Origin: Undaria pinnatifida
Lineage: Eukaryota; Sar; Phaeophyceae; Laminariales; Alariaceae
Length of the DNA: 64,000 nt
Direction of reading: 5' to 3'
NCBI GenBank assembly: GCA_012845835.1
Contig: JABAKD010000014.1
Span: 9,463,701 to 9,527,700 of the forward strand
Every line of letters begins with the position of its first letter. Within the stretch, counting starts at the first letter, position 1. Made by a program: the position numbers and the translations under genes. This document shows positions 52,590 through 63,067 of this stretch, one piece after another. The notes under the pieces were generated by a model. The model did no database searches, was not told the origin of the DNA, and saw nothing but the letters and a program-made list of their open reading frames with translations.

Positions 52590-53510
52590 AAATCCACAAT
52601 TTTTTTCTTCTATTTCCGGACAGAGTGGTAGCAAGTACTAAAATTGCACTAACTGTTTCGGGGTTGGCTGGATGCGACGGCTAGGTACTGCCGCACTAGA
52701 CTATATCACGGTGTATGTCACATCCTTCTACGCTGTACACCACACCTTCTACGCGTACGACGGTGTACCCACCCGGGTGGTAATTATTCAAAAATCGATA
52801 ACAACCACCCGATTTATCACCCGGGGTTCAAGGCATACCACACCCCCTGAGGTCGTTCGTCATAATTGATCACTATGACACCTCCAAGTTAATAACCGGG
52901 GGCTCGTTTACCAGCGGTGGCTCACAAAAGAATATAGTACCAAAAAATGAACGATTTTGAAGGGGCTTTTGTGGAGTATATCGGTTTTATTTTTATTTTT
53001 CGTGAAAATGTGGCGATTTCGGTTTTGTTTTTTGTAGTTCAGTAGGGGTCCTCCAGTAGGGCGGTGCGGTGGTGTGCCATTGCGATATGACCGCCTTGTT
53101 GGGGGAACCCGCCTTATATGTTCCAGGTTATGAGTACAAGCCCTCAGTAGCCGCCAAGTGATGTAGACCGTCTTATATTGGGATACCACCTTATATAGGG
53201 ATACCGCCTTATCGGAGGACCCCTGCGGTTTCAGGATTCGATTCTACTCCTCAACAATAGCGCGCTGAGCCAACCCAGAAAGTCACAGCAGGACTGTTAC
53301 TGCCCTAACTTGCCTCAAGTGATGTGGACCGCCTTATATAGGGATACCGCCTTATATAGGGATACTGCCTTATATCGGGATACTGCCTTATATCGGGACA
53401 CCGCCTAATTGAGGGACCCCTACTGTTTAGGACTTCATTTTTACTCATCGCAATAGCGCGTCGAACCAACACAGAAAGTTACAGCAGGACCGTTACTGCT
53501 CGAGGCCTGC
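52590..53510. repeat. Inverted-repeat block C' (right copy)
   Basis: Reverse complement of 1-845. Includes CACCCGGGTGGTAATTATTC, a T-rich AT stretch, and tandem units of about 160 bp with TATATAGGGATACCGCCTTA-type sub-repeats (53,155-53,500); the sub-repeat count is higher here than at 60-310. Confidence 0.85.
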
Positions 53511-53519
53511 CTGGTGTAG

Positions 53520-54630
53520 GACTGCTCGAGGCCTGAAGCTTCTTAGATTCGCCAGTTGAGTTTTTTTTAGTCAAACAACATGCAACGGAGTATACTGGCT
53601 GTGCACAAGTTGTACATAGCTTGCCGGTTGATTAAGCCTGCTATGATGGAGGCATTTATGGTACTTGTTTGTATTTTCTTGTTTTCTGCTTTTCGGGAGA
53701 CCTTAATTAACCCACTATCGCCGGAATGTCGTATGAGCTTTTGCATTTTTTCGTTTTATATCTTCCATCAAATATTACATGGAATTGATCATCGGGTTGC
53801 TGTTTCTGGCCCACCAGGTATATTTTTTTTGGATGACGGAGGTCCAATAGCCCAATATCGTCGAAATGTCATCCTTGTTTTTATTTTTGGAACATGATCT
53901 AATACTTCTTGATTTAATATTATGATTTAGTATGATTTCGTTGTATGTATAGATAGACCACGGGTCTTTTTTAATCGGGTTACTCCTGAACTTCCAATGT
54001 TTTGAAGAATTTTTTGGGCTTTTTTTGGAAAAGGAGAAAGCCTCGGGAAAAAAAAAACACAAAAAAAACGGTGCAGCTCTGACGTAGAAGGCGTCTTTCA
54101 ATTTTCTCAGAAAAGAAGAAAAAAGAAAAACAATCTCCCTCATCATGTGGGCGGGCAGCCTCAGAACGAAAACATAAAAGAGCCGGCGCACCTCTACCGT
54201 ACACTATTATTAACAGTAGTAATATTAATAGTATACTCTTACTATTATTAGTAGCATGCGTCAGGTGTGCTGATACGAGGATTATGCGTCAGGTCAAGGG
54301 GGCGACGCAGACGACGCAGCAGATAGATGGAACCGCGCTGTTCGGTACCAGGTTTACCGCCAGGCACGTGGTGTGCTGTGCTACAGCCGAGGCAGGGGCA
54401 TGTCTGATTTTCGTTGTTGTCCGAGGCTGTTCACTGTATATATACGCATGATGACGAGAGAGGTATTAACAATATTAGTATATAGCAGTTGTTAACCTAA
54501 AACGTTATCTGATTGACGGGGGCTCCCTGACCTAAAAAACTCACCTGAATTCTTCATTCATTCATGCATGCATTGATTGATGTTTTGGATTACAATTTGA
54601 GTTTGGTTTTGTACCTATTAATAGCTAGGC
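53520..54630. other. No supported gene
   Basis: An ATG-initiated 105-aa frame at 53,580-53,897 is hydrophobic and T-rich, with a short internal repeat (TATCGCCGGAATGTC / TATCGTCGAAATGTC); no codon bias or splice context supports it. Otherwise A/T homopolymers. Confidence 0.4.
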
Positions 54631-54639
54631 CGTGGGATT

Positions 54640-54712
54640 GATGATCGGGTAGCTACTAGCTACCTACTTCGAAGTACTAGTTACTAGCTACTAGCTACTA
54701 GCTACCAGTAAG
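54640..54712. repeat. TAGCTAC minisatellite
   Basis: GCTACTAGCTAC-type heptamers, about seven, with a palindromic ACTTCGAAGT insertion. Confidence 0.85.
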
Positions 54713-55213
54713 TGACGCGGATGATTTTCCCCGAACCGACCAGCTGTTGGGAGAGAGGGTTTCAAGACGCCCTCATGCGAGGACTCTCGAAAATCAAACG
54801 GCGCACCTCTCGTATCGTGCGTAGCGTGCCTCTTTAGCGGTAGTAGCCCCATAAGAGGACTCGTCCCCTTCCCCCCCCAAAAAAACCAACAAACATGATT
54901 TATTTAACCAACTCAAGGCGCCGCCAACTGATGAAGAAAAAAACTGACCATGTCAGTCGAAAAATAAAAGTATGCTAAACGTTGAAAATGTTGTTGCAAA
55001 AAAAGCCTTTACAGCTGCAAACCCGTGTTGGGGGTAAAAACACTTGGAGTTAGTATAGGGAGGGCTAAGTAAGGAGGGGCTTGGGGGCGATAAAAAAGGG
55101 GATAAGAACCCCCCCCCCCGTCATCGAGAAAACGAAAAATGGCCTAACAACAACTTGCTACCTCCATTCGCAGCATATCCCCCCCCCCCCCACACTTACA
55201 ATAAATAGTACCA

Positions 55214-55712
55214 GGTAGTAGTGTTGGGATTTCGTTTGTCAAAATAACATTGGAACGTGAACAGGGAAACAACGATAGCTTTGTCTGCAAGCGCAAGAAA
55301 ACAAGGTAACAGACAAAATTGCGTTTATTGTGCTATATATAGAGAATGAAGCATGTCTTTGTCGGGAATCTGGGTCCTAGGGGATTACATAAAAGGTAAA
55401 CGAGCACCCTGAGCACCCCAGGACCAGTCTTCGGTGCAGCTCGTCACGTGCACGCTAGCAAAGGCAAGCCGAGCCGGGGCTCTTGCTGATAACGTTGGGC
55501 AGGCTTGAGGTAGTCCCTGGATTGGCCAGCCAAGCCAGGCACTTGAGTCTTGTCTTTTGCCACGCGCCCCGCTCCTATTATTTGTGTTTTGCCACTCAAA
55601 GTGCCAAAAAATGCCATGTCTATCCTACCACGCGTCATAATAAGCTATGTGTCGAACCATGCTTTTTTCCCCTCGTAGTAGTTTTGGGTTTTCGTTTGCC
55701 AAGATAACATTG
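55214..55712. repeat. Direct repeat pair, 37 bp, 460 bp apart
   Basis: GTAGTAGTGTTGGGATTTCG then TTTGTCAAAATAACATTGG at 55,214; GTAGTAGTTTTGGGTTTTCG then TTTGCCAAGATAACATTGG at 55,675. The two copies may bound a ~460-bp element or mark a local duplication. Confidence 0.75.
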
Positions 55713-55889
55713 GCAACAAAAAAAATAAAAGGAGAAACACAAGAAGAAGAAAAAAAAACTTACGTATATGGTATACAAACCAAAATTCCAGAGTGCAAAT
55801 TCGTTAGAAACCGCTTTTTCGGGAGCATTCATTCCTCTTGTTTAAGAAAGTTATACACTCTTCTTCTTACTGGAATGTCAAGTTGAGCC

Positions 55890-56904
55890 CGCTCCAAACA
55901 GGAAACGCAGGAAAAATTCAAGTAGGGTGGAAAACTTCTTTGATGTAGAACGATCCTCGTGATGTCTCGTCAGGCCATGAATCACGCAACCACACTTATA
56001 AACTAGTCATTATGGTAACGTCTCCTAGGACCAACTATTATGGAAGAACGTACTTTTCGCTGTCAGAACTGAATTCTAGACCACAAAATGTATCGATGCT
56101 GCTCGGCTGGGCTGTCGAAAACACCGATATGCATGCTCTTCAAGGTCCACCCCCGTAGTTTTTCCGCGGGTGCTCTGGATCAGTTCTTTTTTTCTCTAAA
56201 GTAGGGTCTCATTTTGACTTTTGGCGCAACCTCTTTTTAAAAGTGTTGAGAAATGGTTGTCGCTGCTCAGAACTGGGGCCTAAAATATAGGATCTTCGAA
56301 GAGTTTAGGCTAAAAATCGTTTAGTAAATATACAACCCAAAACACGGCTCATGGGGATGCCTTTTCAGGGCAAAAAAAAAAATCCGGGTTTCCAGGGCAA
56401 AACTAAACGAAGCAATATTACATTTCCTTTTTCAGGGACCCAGACGGAGGGGGGGGGGGGGGTTACCAAAACCAAGCAAAAAAGCTGAAAAAAAAAACGC
56501 GTCGTTTTCTCCATCCGCGCAGGAAATTACGACGCTCCAACTTGTTTTTCTTTCTGAGTTTTCTAGAGTAGTAGGGCTCCGTTTTCTTTTCGTTGTGCTC
56601 CCCTGGGGTTTCCAAATTATTTTTTGTCGGCTTTCCTACTGTTAGCATTTAGAGGAGGTTGCCTGCTCCTGAGAAAAACAAAACGGTCAATTGCGTACGG
56701 ATTCCACCGCTTCATGACCCCATAAGCAATACCAGGTGCGTACATATGTCGTATGCAAATATATTTCTTTATACGAGGTTGGCAGAATATAGCACTCTCT
56801 CGTAACATTCCTTCTCCGCCCCCCCCTGCTCCCTACTTGTACTCAACCCTCAACGGCATACTTCGAAGTACATCAGGGAGGCAATCACAAATCAAGAAGA
56901 AATA
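55890..56904. other. No supported gene
   Basis: AT-rich sequence with C and G homopolymers (56,451-56,462). No exon or repeat with a partner in the window was identified. Confidence 0.4.
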
Positions 56905-57125
56905 GGGGGGGGGGGTCATTTGTTGCTTGTGCTAGTCATTCGACCACTGACTATTCACATCCCGTTTGAAACGGAGCACCCTTCCTCCTCCATATCGAGA
57001 CACCTCCAACGTTTGGGCGCTCTGCACGCTTATTCGGTATACTACGAGTACATAAATACATAATATTGCTTATCTTCTCTCCTTCCTCTTTGGCCGCTTG
57101 TGGCCACACAGAAAACTAGTTGGGA
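56905..57125 (-). mobile_element. LINE 3' tail, right arm
   Basis: Mirror of 21,805-22,018. The 11-G run (56,905-56,915) is the poly-C tail on the minus strand. In this arm real sequence continues beyond the tail (CAAGAAGAAATAG), so it gives the genomic flank that is missing on the left. Confidence 0.75.
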
Positions 57126-57279
57126 AACGTCCTTGGCAACATTGATCCTAATAATGCAAATAACTGAGCCACGAACCTCGGATGTCAAACTCCACGGAAA
57201 TTGAAATACAACTGTCCAGTACCAGAAATGTCGGAGTCGCACTCGAAAAAAAAAAAAATAGCACGTAGCTCGAATACGG

Positions 57280-57940
57280 CAGTCCCGCAACCGTCCTCCT
57301 CCGCCCCAACCCCGCTTTCCGCACGACCGTCGCACGTCAAAATCCCTGGCACGTCTGCAGAGAAACTGGCCCGCCATCCCGGCCGAGATCAAGTCCACGG
57401 ACAGGCTTCTGTCTACGAAGGCAGCGACAAGTTCGGCGAAGAGCACCACCGCTTCTGGCGCCCACTGTGTCCCCCGCCGCAAGCCTTCGGCATTCGTCGA
57501 CCCCCGCACCACTCACCTCCGAGGTAGCGGCGCCATCGTCGCTTAACTACATTTCATCATTGAGAAAACCCGGGGATGGGGTGGCAGTATCCCCTGTCCA
57601 ATCTCCCCGCCTTTTTTCGATATCGGCATGAGAGTGGCAGCATTGATTGGGGCGCGATGTTGTGCCACATTCCGCGGGAGGAAGTTCCGTTAGTTTTCTT
57701 TTTTTCGACGCTGCCGGCTTTTGGGACGTCTTCGTGTGTTGCATTTCAGAAAGGGAAGTTTCGCTTGGAGTTCGCCACGTTTCGGTTTCGGGACTGTGTT
57801 GGGGGTGAGTTGTATTCGACCTTGGGGCTTTCGGACCTCTTCTTCTATTACACTTCTGGGCTGGGGAGTGTTTTTTTTTTGTATTCACAAGACATGGCAA
57901 CTGTTTTTGCCATCGTGCTGTTCGGCGGCGGTAAGTAGTA
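57280..57940 (+). CDS. Candidate exon cluster, hypothetical (right arm)
   Basis: Plus-strand counterpart of 21,170-21,660. After AATACGGCAG the frame reads SAPTPLSARPSHVKIPGTSA, HPGRDQVHGQASVYEGSDKF and GEEHHRFWRPLCPPPQAFG to a TAG at 57,527; one-base indels relative to the left arm alter frame use. At 57,748 the acceptor TTGCATTTCAG precedes KGKFRLEFATFRFRDCVG and donor GTGAGT, a clear mini-exon. At about 57,890 CACAAG and ACATGGCAACTGTTTTTGCC lead to donor GGCG|GTAAGT, a possible third short exon. Three splice-bounded blocks in one orientation suggest the remains of a gene. Product unknown. Confidence 0.4.
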
Positions 57941-58075
57941 GAACGTCCTAGCCGCCCCTTGACTATGGTGCTTGAGTTCACTTTACACCAGCGGGAATCG
58001 CGGGGATGAAACCCGCCCATCCCCTGGTAATACCACCGTGGGGTATTCCCCGTCCGTCCCGAGTAGAAACCCGGG

Positions 58076-58276
58076 GATGAAATATTTTCATCCCCTGTCA
58101 GTACCCCGTTGATTATTTCCTAGCTCCTAGCGGAAACCCGGGGATGAAATATTTTCATCCCCTGTCAGTACCCCGTTGATTATTTCCTAGCTCCTAGCGG
58201 AAACCCGGGGATGAAATATTTTCATCCCCTGTCAGTACCCCGTTGATTATTTCCTAGCCCCTAGCGGAAACCCGGG
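58076..58276. repeat. 67-bp minisatellite, three near-identical copies (right arm only)
   Basis: GATGAAATATTTTCATCCCC starts at 58,076, 58,143 and 58,210. The left arm has a single unit. Copies within the array are almost identical, so expansion is recent. Confidence 0.95.
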
Positions 58277-59000
58277 GACATAATCAGTTCATCCCCTATT
58301 ATCGCCATATTTTATTTTTTCCCCGTCGCCTGTTAATACCGTGGAGTTTTTCTTTCCGTACCCTCTGTCTATTGCAAGGGATGGATGCAATTCCAATCTT
58401 AGTGGTGCCAAACAGCGTCTGTACGAGGCTAACCTGCGTTTGGAGGCTTATATTTCGTAGAGCTACTACTACAAGATGATGGAGCTTATTATAGTCTGAA
58501 CGAGAATGGCCCCGGGTGTACGAAACGACTGTAACTCTGGGTGTGTGCGTCACGTGCGATGCCTTCGTATCCACGTTGCTGTTTTCGCAGGAAGAACACC
58601 GTGCCATGTTGCATACCTGGTACGCGTGATACATCCTGCGTTTGCTCGTGGATGCACTGGGAGGACACGTTGCATCCTGTGGAACGCGTTTTTTTCCTTT
58701 CTGTTTGCTCCTTGTGGTTGTCGAGGGACATATTTATGGCAAGTGTTTCATCCGCTTGAGATGGGTCTTGAGTAAGGTGTTCAGCTACTTTTTTTTCATC
58801 TGCTCCTGGAAGGCTGTGTGAAGCGCTATTTTTTTAGTGTGTACCCGTAGTAGTTTCTGCCTCTAATAATAGTCTATATCTCGGTAACCGTGGGGTCTCT
58901 ACATCACAAAGTACAAAGTGTAACCAACAGTGTGACACTTCTGTTTTATACGAAGTATAATATATCGGACACATAGGGGAGCCTCTTCATCAGTGGTCTA

Positions 59001-59008
59001 TATAAATA
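59001..59008 (+). promoter_or_regulatory. TATA-like box TATAAATA, right arm
   Basis: Mirror of 20,115-20,122. The ATG present about 35 bases downstream in the left arm (CTAAATGAG) is ACG here (CTAAACGAG). Confidence 0.45.
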
Positions 59009-59049
59009 AGAGTTAGCCCAAACTTGAGGCTAAACGAGTTTGCCTACAG

Positions 59050-59217
59050 GGGAAGGAACCGTGTGGTGATCATCGAGCAGGTTCGTCGCCGCCTGTGTCA
59101 CCAGCTGACTGGTACACACACCCACCACACCAGCAATGGCCGCATCGAGACAAGTTTAACAACAACAGGACTCGTCGACCTTGATCCACCTACAACTGTG
59201 CAGCCGTGATCTGGCAA
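59050..59217 (+). pseudogene. Decayed copy of the VVIIEQ exon (right arm)
   Basis: Same as 19,910-20,073 but with a 4-base GGAA duplication near its start and a TGA where the left arm has TTA (VQP then stop). The rest of the frame (NRVVIIEQVRRRLCHQLTGT) is intact. Confidence 0.5.
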
Positions 59218-59341
59218 GTAAATGCGGTATGCCGGTACGGCGCTGATTCCGACAAAAACCAAACGCCGAAAGTCCAATCGATCGAAAACACCACAAAACT
59301 ACCACATTTAGAGCTTCAAGGTCAGATGCTTGCTGGCTACA

Positions 59342-59615
59342 TATCAAGCCTCGGACATATCAAGATCTCGACCATCTACAGCAGTAGTATTAATAGTATG
59401 TCATCCTGTGTCTGCCATTCTGAGATACGTCGCGCAGGATCTGTACGACTAAGAGAGTACGACGGATCCAACCCCCCGCAAGGGTTTAGCTAGACCATCA
59501 TGCACAGATCACACAGCTCCCACCCTTTAACATGATCTACAGACCTACAGAAGGTCTTCCCTGCAATATCGAGCTCATCGCGTCGGGATCGGTGAAGATC
59601 TGTCCGACACGTGCT
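59342..59615. mobile_element. GATC-rich TIR element, right-arm copy
   Basis: Mirror of 19,510-19,790. Minus-strand orientation of the left ends; no independent insertion, it was duplicated with the arm. Confidence 0.55.
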
Positions 59616-62600
59616 GCACTTCCAGCTGGGTTGCATGTTTTTTTTTCTCGTTTGGGGGTGATGCCTGCTGCTTCTTCTGTTTCCACGCGTGGGCGCTACC
59701 ACAGAGGTAGGTAGCACACTGTTGGGCTGTTTTTTTCCCCGAATGACGGAGCTCCTTACTATTAATATCAACAACGACGCGCGTGCTTCGATACAGGTGG
59801 CGCTTTTCATCCGAATTATCGGTTTCTGGATGACGCGGCTCCTCACGCGAAAATCGTCGAAAATAGCACGTTTGTTTTTTTGCACGATTCTCGTCGTGTA
59901 CCTAGCTAACTCACGGCTTTTTGCTCACCCGGTACAACATATTAATAGCAGTTTTTATTTTTTCTCTGAATCAGTTTTCTTGGGAGGGACATGTCTCAAG
60001 CTCCAAAAAGAATGTAGGAATCTAAAAAACAAGAAAATGGCGCACCTGTATCGTAGCACGCGTGTTTTGCCATAGGCCCACCTATGCCATGAGACGCGGG
60101 CTACGATACAGGTGCACCAAGCAACCAACCATTGTTTTTTCTGAGGTGAGGTTCCTCATTTCAGGAGCGATGTTAATACATTACTGGTATACGTCAGACA
60201 TTAGGCATTAGGCATGTCCTTCTTAACTACTTCTTACCCCAAAACGCTGCTTTTTGTTTACCCCCAAAACGCTGCTTTGTGTTTTCGACGAAAACACAAA
60301 CAAAACTACAGCTGCTACATGTACCTATCACTAGATAAAACCAGATCGATGAACAAATACCACGGATGGCCTACAGTAGGCATACAACGACAACGAGAAC
60401 CAAACCAAGCATGCCAACAAGAGCAAAAACAAGATGTGGTATGTGGTATGTGGTATGCGGTATTGATTGAGCTACCCAACATGTGGTTGGGGGTGAACGA
60501 GCCAGCCCCGTCCTTCAGAAAGAACATTATTAAAATAGACACACAAAACGGACTGCCTCTACCTCTATGATAGCGCGTGCCATTGAGCCATTGAGTGTGC
60601 TCATTGGGTTGCCATTCATTCCGGTATACTCCAGCGATCGGTTTTAAAGCGCGGTATTGTCTATAAGAACTCCTCAAGCAACCACCCTCAAAAGGCAAAA
60701 AAGGTGCATCCCACGAAAAAATCCCGTGTCCTATATACGAAGGTACACACAATATCGTTTTGCATTCCGACAACGGGAAGACGAGACGAGACGAGACGAG
60801 ACGAGAACATCCTGAAGATTTTGGTCGAGGAACCCTGCCATTCATTTTTTTTTTTCTTTTTTCCCGGTCGGTGCCCAAAAAAGGGCTACCTTTATCGCAG
60901 CACGGGTCTTTAAAGAATAAATTCGCAAATAAATCGCTTTTTTCAAGTGTTTTTCATCACGGGTCTCGGCGGGTCACATGTCGCGCGGGACGGGTCGGGT
61001 CGGCCCAGTGGTGTTCCCCGGCCCCAGCTAACATCTCTCCTCTGACCCGACTCGACCCGTCCCGTGGTGATATATCGAACACGGGTCCTCTTGACCCGAA
61101 CCGATTTGTCCCGCGAGATTTACGAAATGTCTTGGCCCGACCTGAGGCATGCTACGGTAGTCTAGAGACGCAACAATCCTGAGGTTGTTGATCAACTTGA
61201 GGAGCCCCATACCCCATTCCACAAAACTGACCTGGAGATAAAATAAAAATGAAACACGTCAGCTGAGGGTACGACCGATGGGTGGTTGAAACTCAACTTT
61301 TGAGGAGCCCCATGTACCCCATCCTACAAAACTGACCTGGGCGGAGAAAAAATAAAAATGAAAAACGTCAGCTGTGAGTACGACCGATCGGTGGTTACAA
61401 CTCAACTTTGCAACTGTGGACAACGGTAAATGTGCTCCCCGATAAACAATCCCACCATGGTCTAGGCCTAGGTATACGCCGAAGAACATTGCAAAAAAGG
61501 AGATTGAAGTTGATACGACCGCATTATTAATAGGTTAAGGAGCCCAGTCATACTCGGAAACATAATTTTTTAGCCAAAAAATGGTATACCTTAATAAACC
61601 TCTATACTATCGTAGAAGGCACCACCTGACCCGTGAAAAGCCGCGGTTTTTATTATCACCGCGATACTGTACATAGATAGATACACCCTTGTCGGGGTGA
61701 TATCCGGCCGCGTGTTGACGAAAGTGGTACTGGCAGAGGTAGCACAGCACTTTTTTTGGCAAACAAAAACTGTGAGTGACGGGGCTCCTTACATTGAAGT
61801 TAGCACAAAACCGTCAGAATGCTCCATTATTTTTTAGCAAAGATCCATCCATGCTATACCTAGGCCAGATTTGAGTCCGTTCATCGAGTTGCACTGCACT
61901 TCATTTAGCTTTTGACCTTCCAAAAATATCAGTTTATAAACTGGGTGAGGCCTACAGAGATCTTCAAGCGATCGCCCTCACTCAACTCAGAAGGTTTTTT
62001 TTTTTATGGGTGCCTCCTTTACCGTAGCGCGGCTCCCGTGTAGCCGCGTCCAACCGTACCGGACGAAGAAAAAACAGTCCAATACACCTTTCAAGAAAAG
62101 GACGGCATCAGCATCATTATCACCATCGTTGTTATTAGCAGTCCAAGTTAGGGAGGGTGGGAGGATGAAATTTGGTGAATTCCTACTGTATCGTATGTCA
62201 TTCAAGCCATATTTATTCTCCGTGTTCGAGGAAGACAAAAATCGCTATAAAATACGAGTATGAGTTTCTTTGTTTATTTTGTACCTACCTGGTAGTCGGC
62301 ATGAAGAAAAAAAACACACACACACTAGAATGATAATCAGAATGCTTTGTTTTGAACCCAGCAGAGAGCAGCCACTCGTCCGTCCGCAGGAAGGGCCCAG
62401 CAAGGTATCGCCAGGTTGAACCTACAGCATAATTTATACTCTCCTACAGCACTGTGAGCACTACATCATCTACGGGACCCCGGCTTGACGCCTTGACTGA
62501 CCGCCCCGTAAACTATACTGGAAAACTTGCCAGTAGAGTACATTAAGACCAACGCCTTGACGCGTCAACAGAGAGCCCGGCCCGCGCAAAAACACCAATC

Positions 62601-62664
62601 TCCTATCAGCATTAGTATTAGTAGCACACAGTGAGTGGGGGTTTCCCTCTACGGTGGTGGTTTA

Positions 62665-62674
62665 GTATTGGTAT

Positions 62675-62712
<38 letters not shown>

Positions 62713-62790
62713 ATAGTAGCAGTAGTAGTAGTAGCAGTAGTAGAAGTAGCAGTAGTAATAGTAGTATTAGTATTAGTAGTAGTAGTAGTG
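62665..62790. repeat. (TAG)n microsatellite, right arm
   Basis: About 42 trinucleotides with CAG and TAT interruptions; roughly one third the length of the left-arm array. Confidence 0.95.
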
Positions 62791-62945
62791 ATCAACGCCA
62801 CGGTAAGGTGGGGTACCATACCCGTTTTGCAGTAGTACCGGGTTTGAGCCACTCCCGTGAGCCAATCCCCCTACTCAGTGCCGGGCCAGGGTTCGGGTAA
62901 AACGTAGCTATCTGAGGCGCAGGACTGCCATATTTCTGTGTTCGT

Positions 62946-63067
62946 TCAAATTCGCCCTTCCAACGTAGGGACTTGTTTATGATCAAGCAGGTACTCGCAG
63001 AAAGCGTGAGAACGTAGGTTGGCGAGAGCTCGATGAAAATCGACGAGCGTTGGGAATACCGAATCCT
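62946..63067 (-). CDS. Candidate terminal exon, hypothetical (right arm)
   Basis: Mirror of 15,849-15,970, encoding the same peptide (DSVFPTLVDFHRALANLRSH onward) with the same acceptor TCTCGCGCAG. Upstream differences between the arms are few. No evidence separates a functional from a non-functional copy. Confidence 0.45.
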
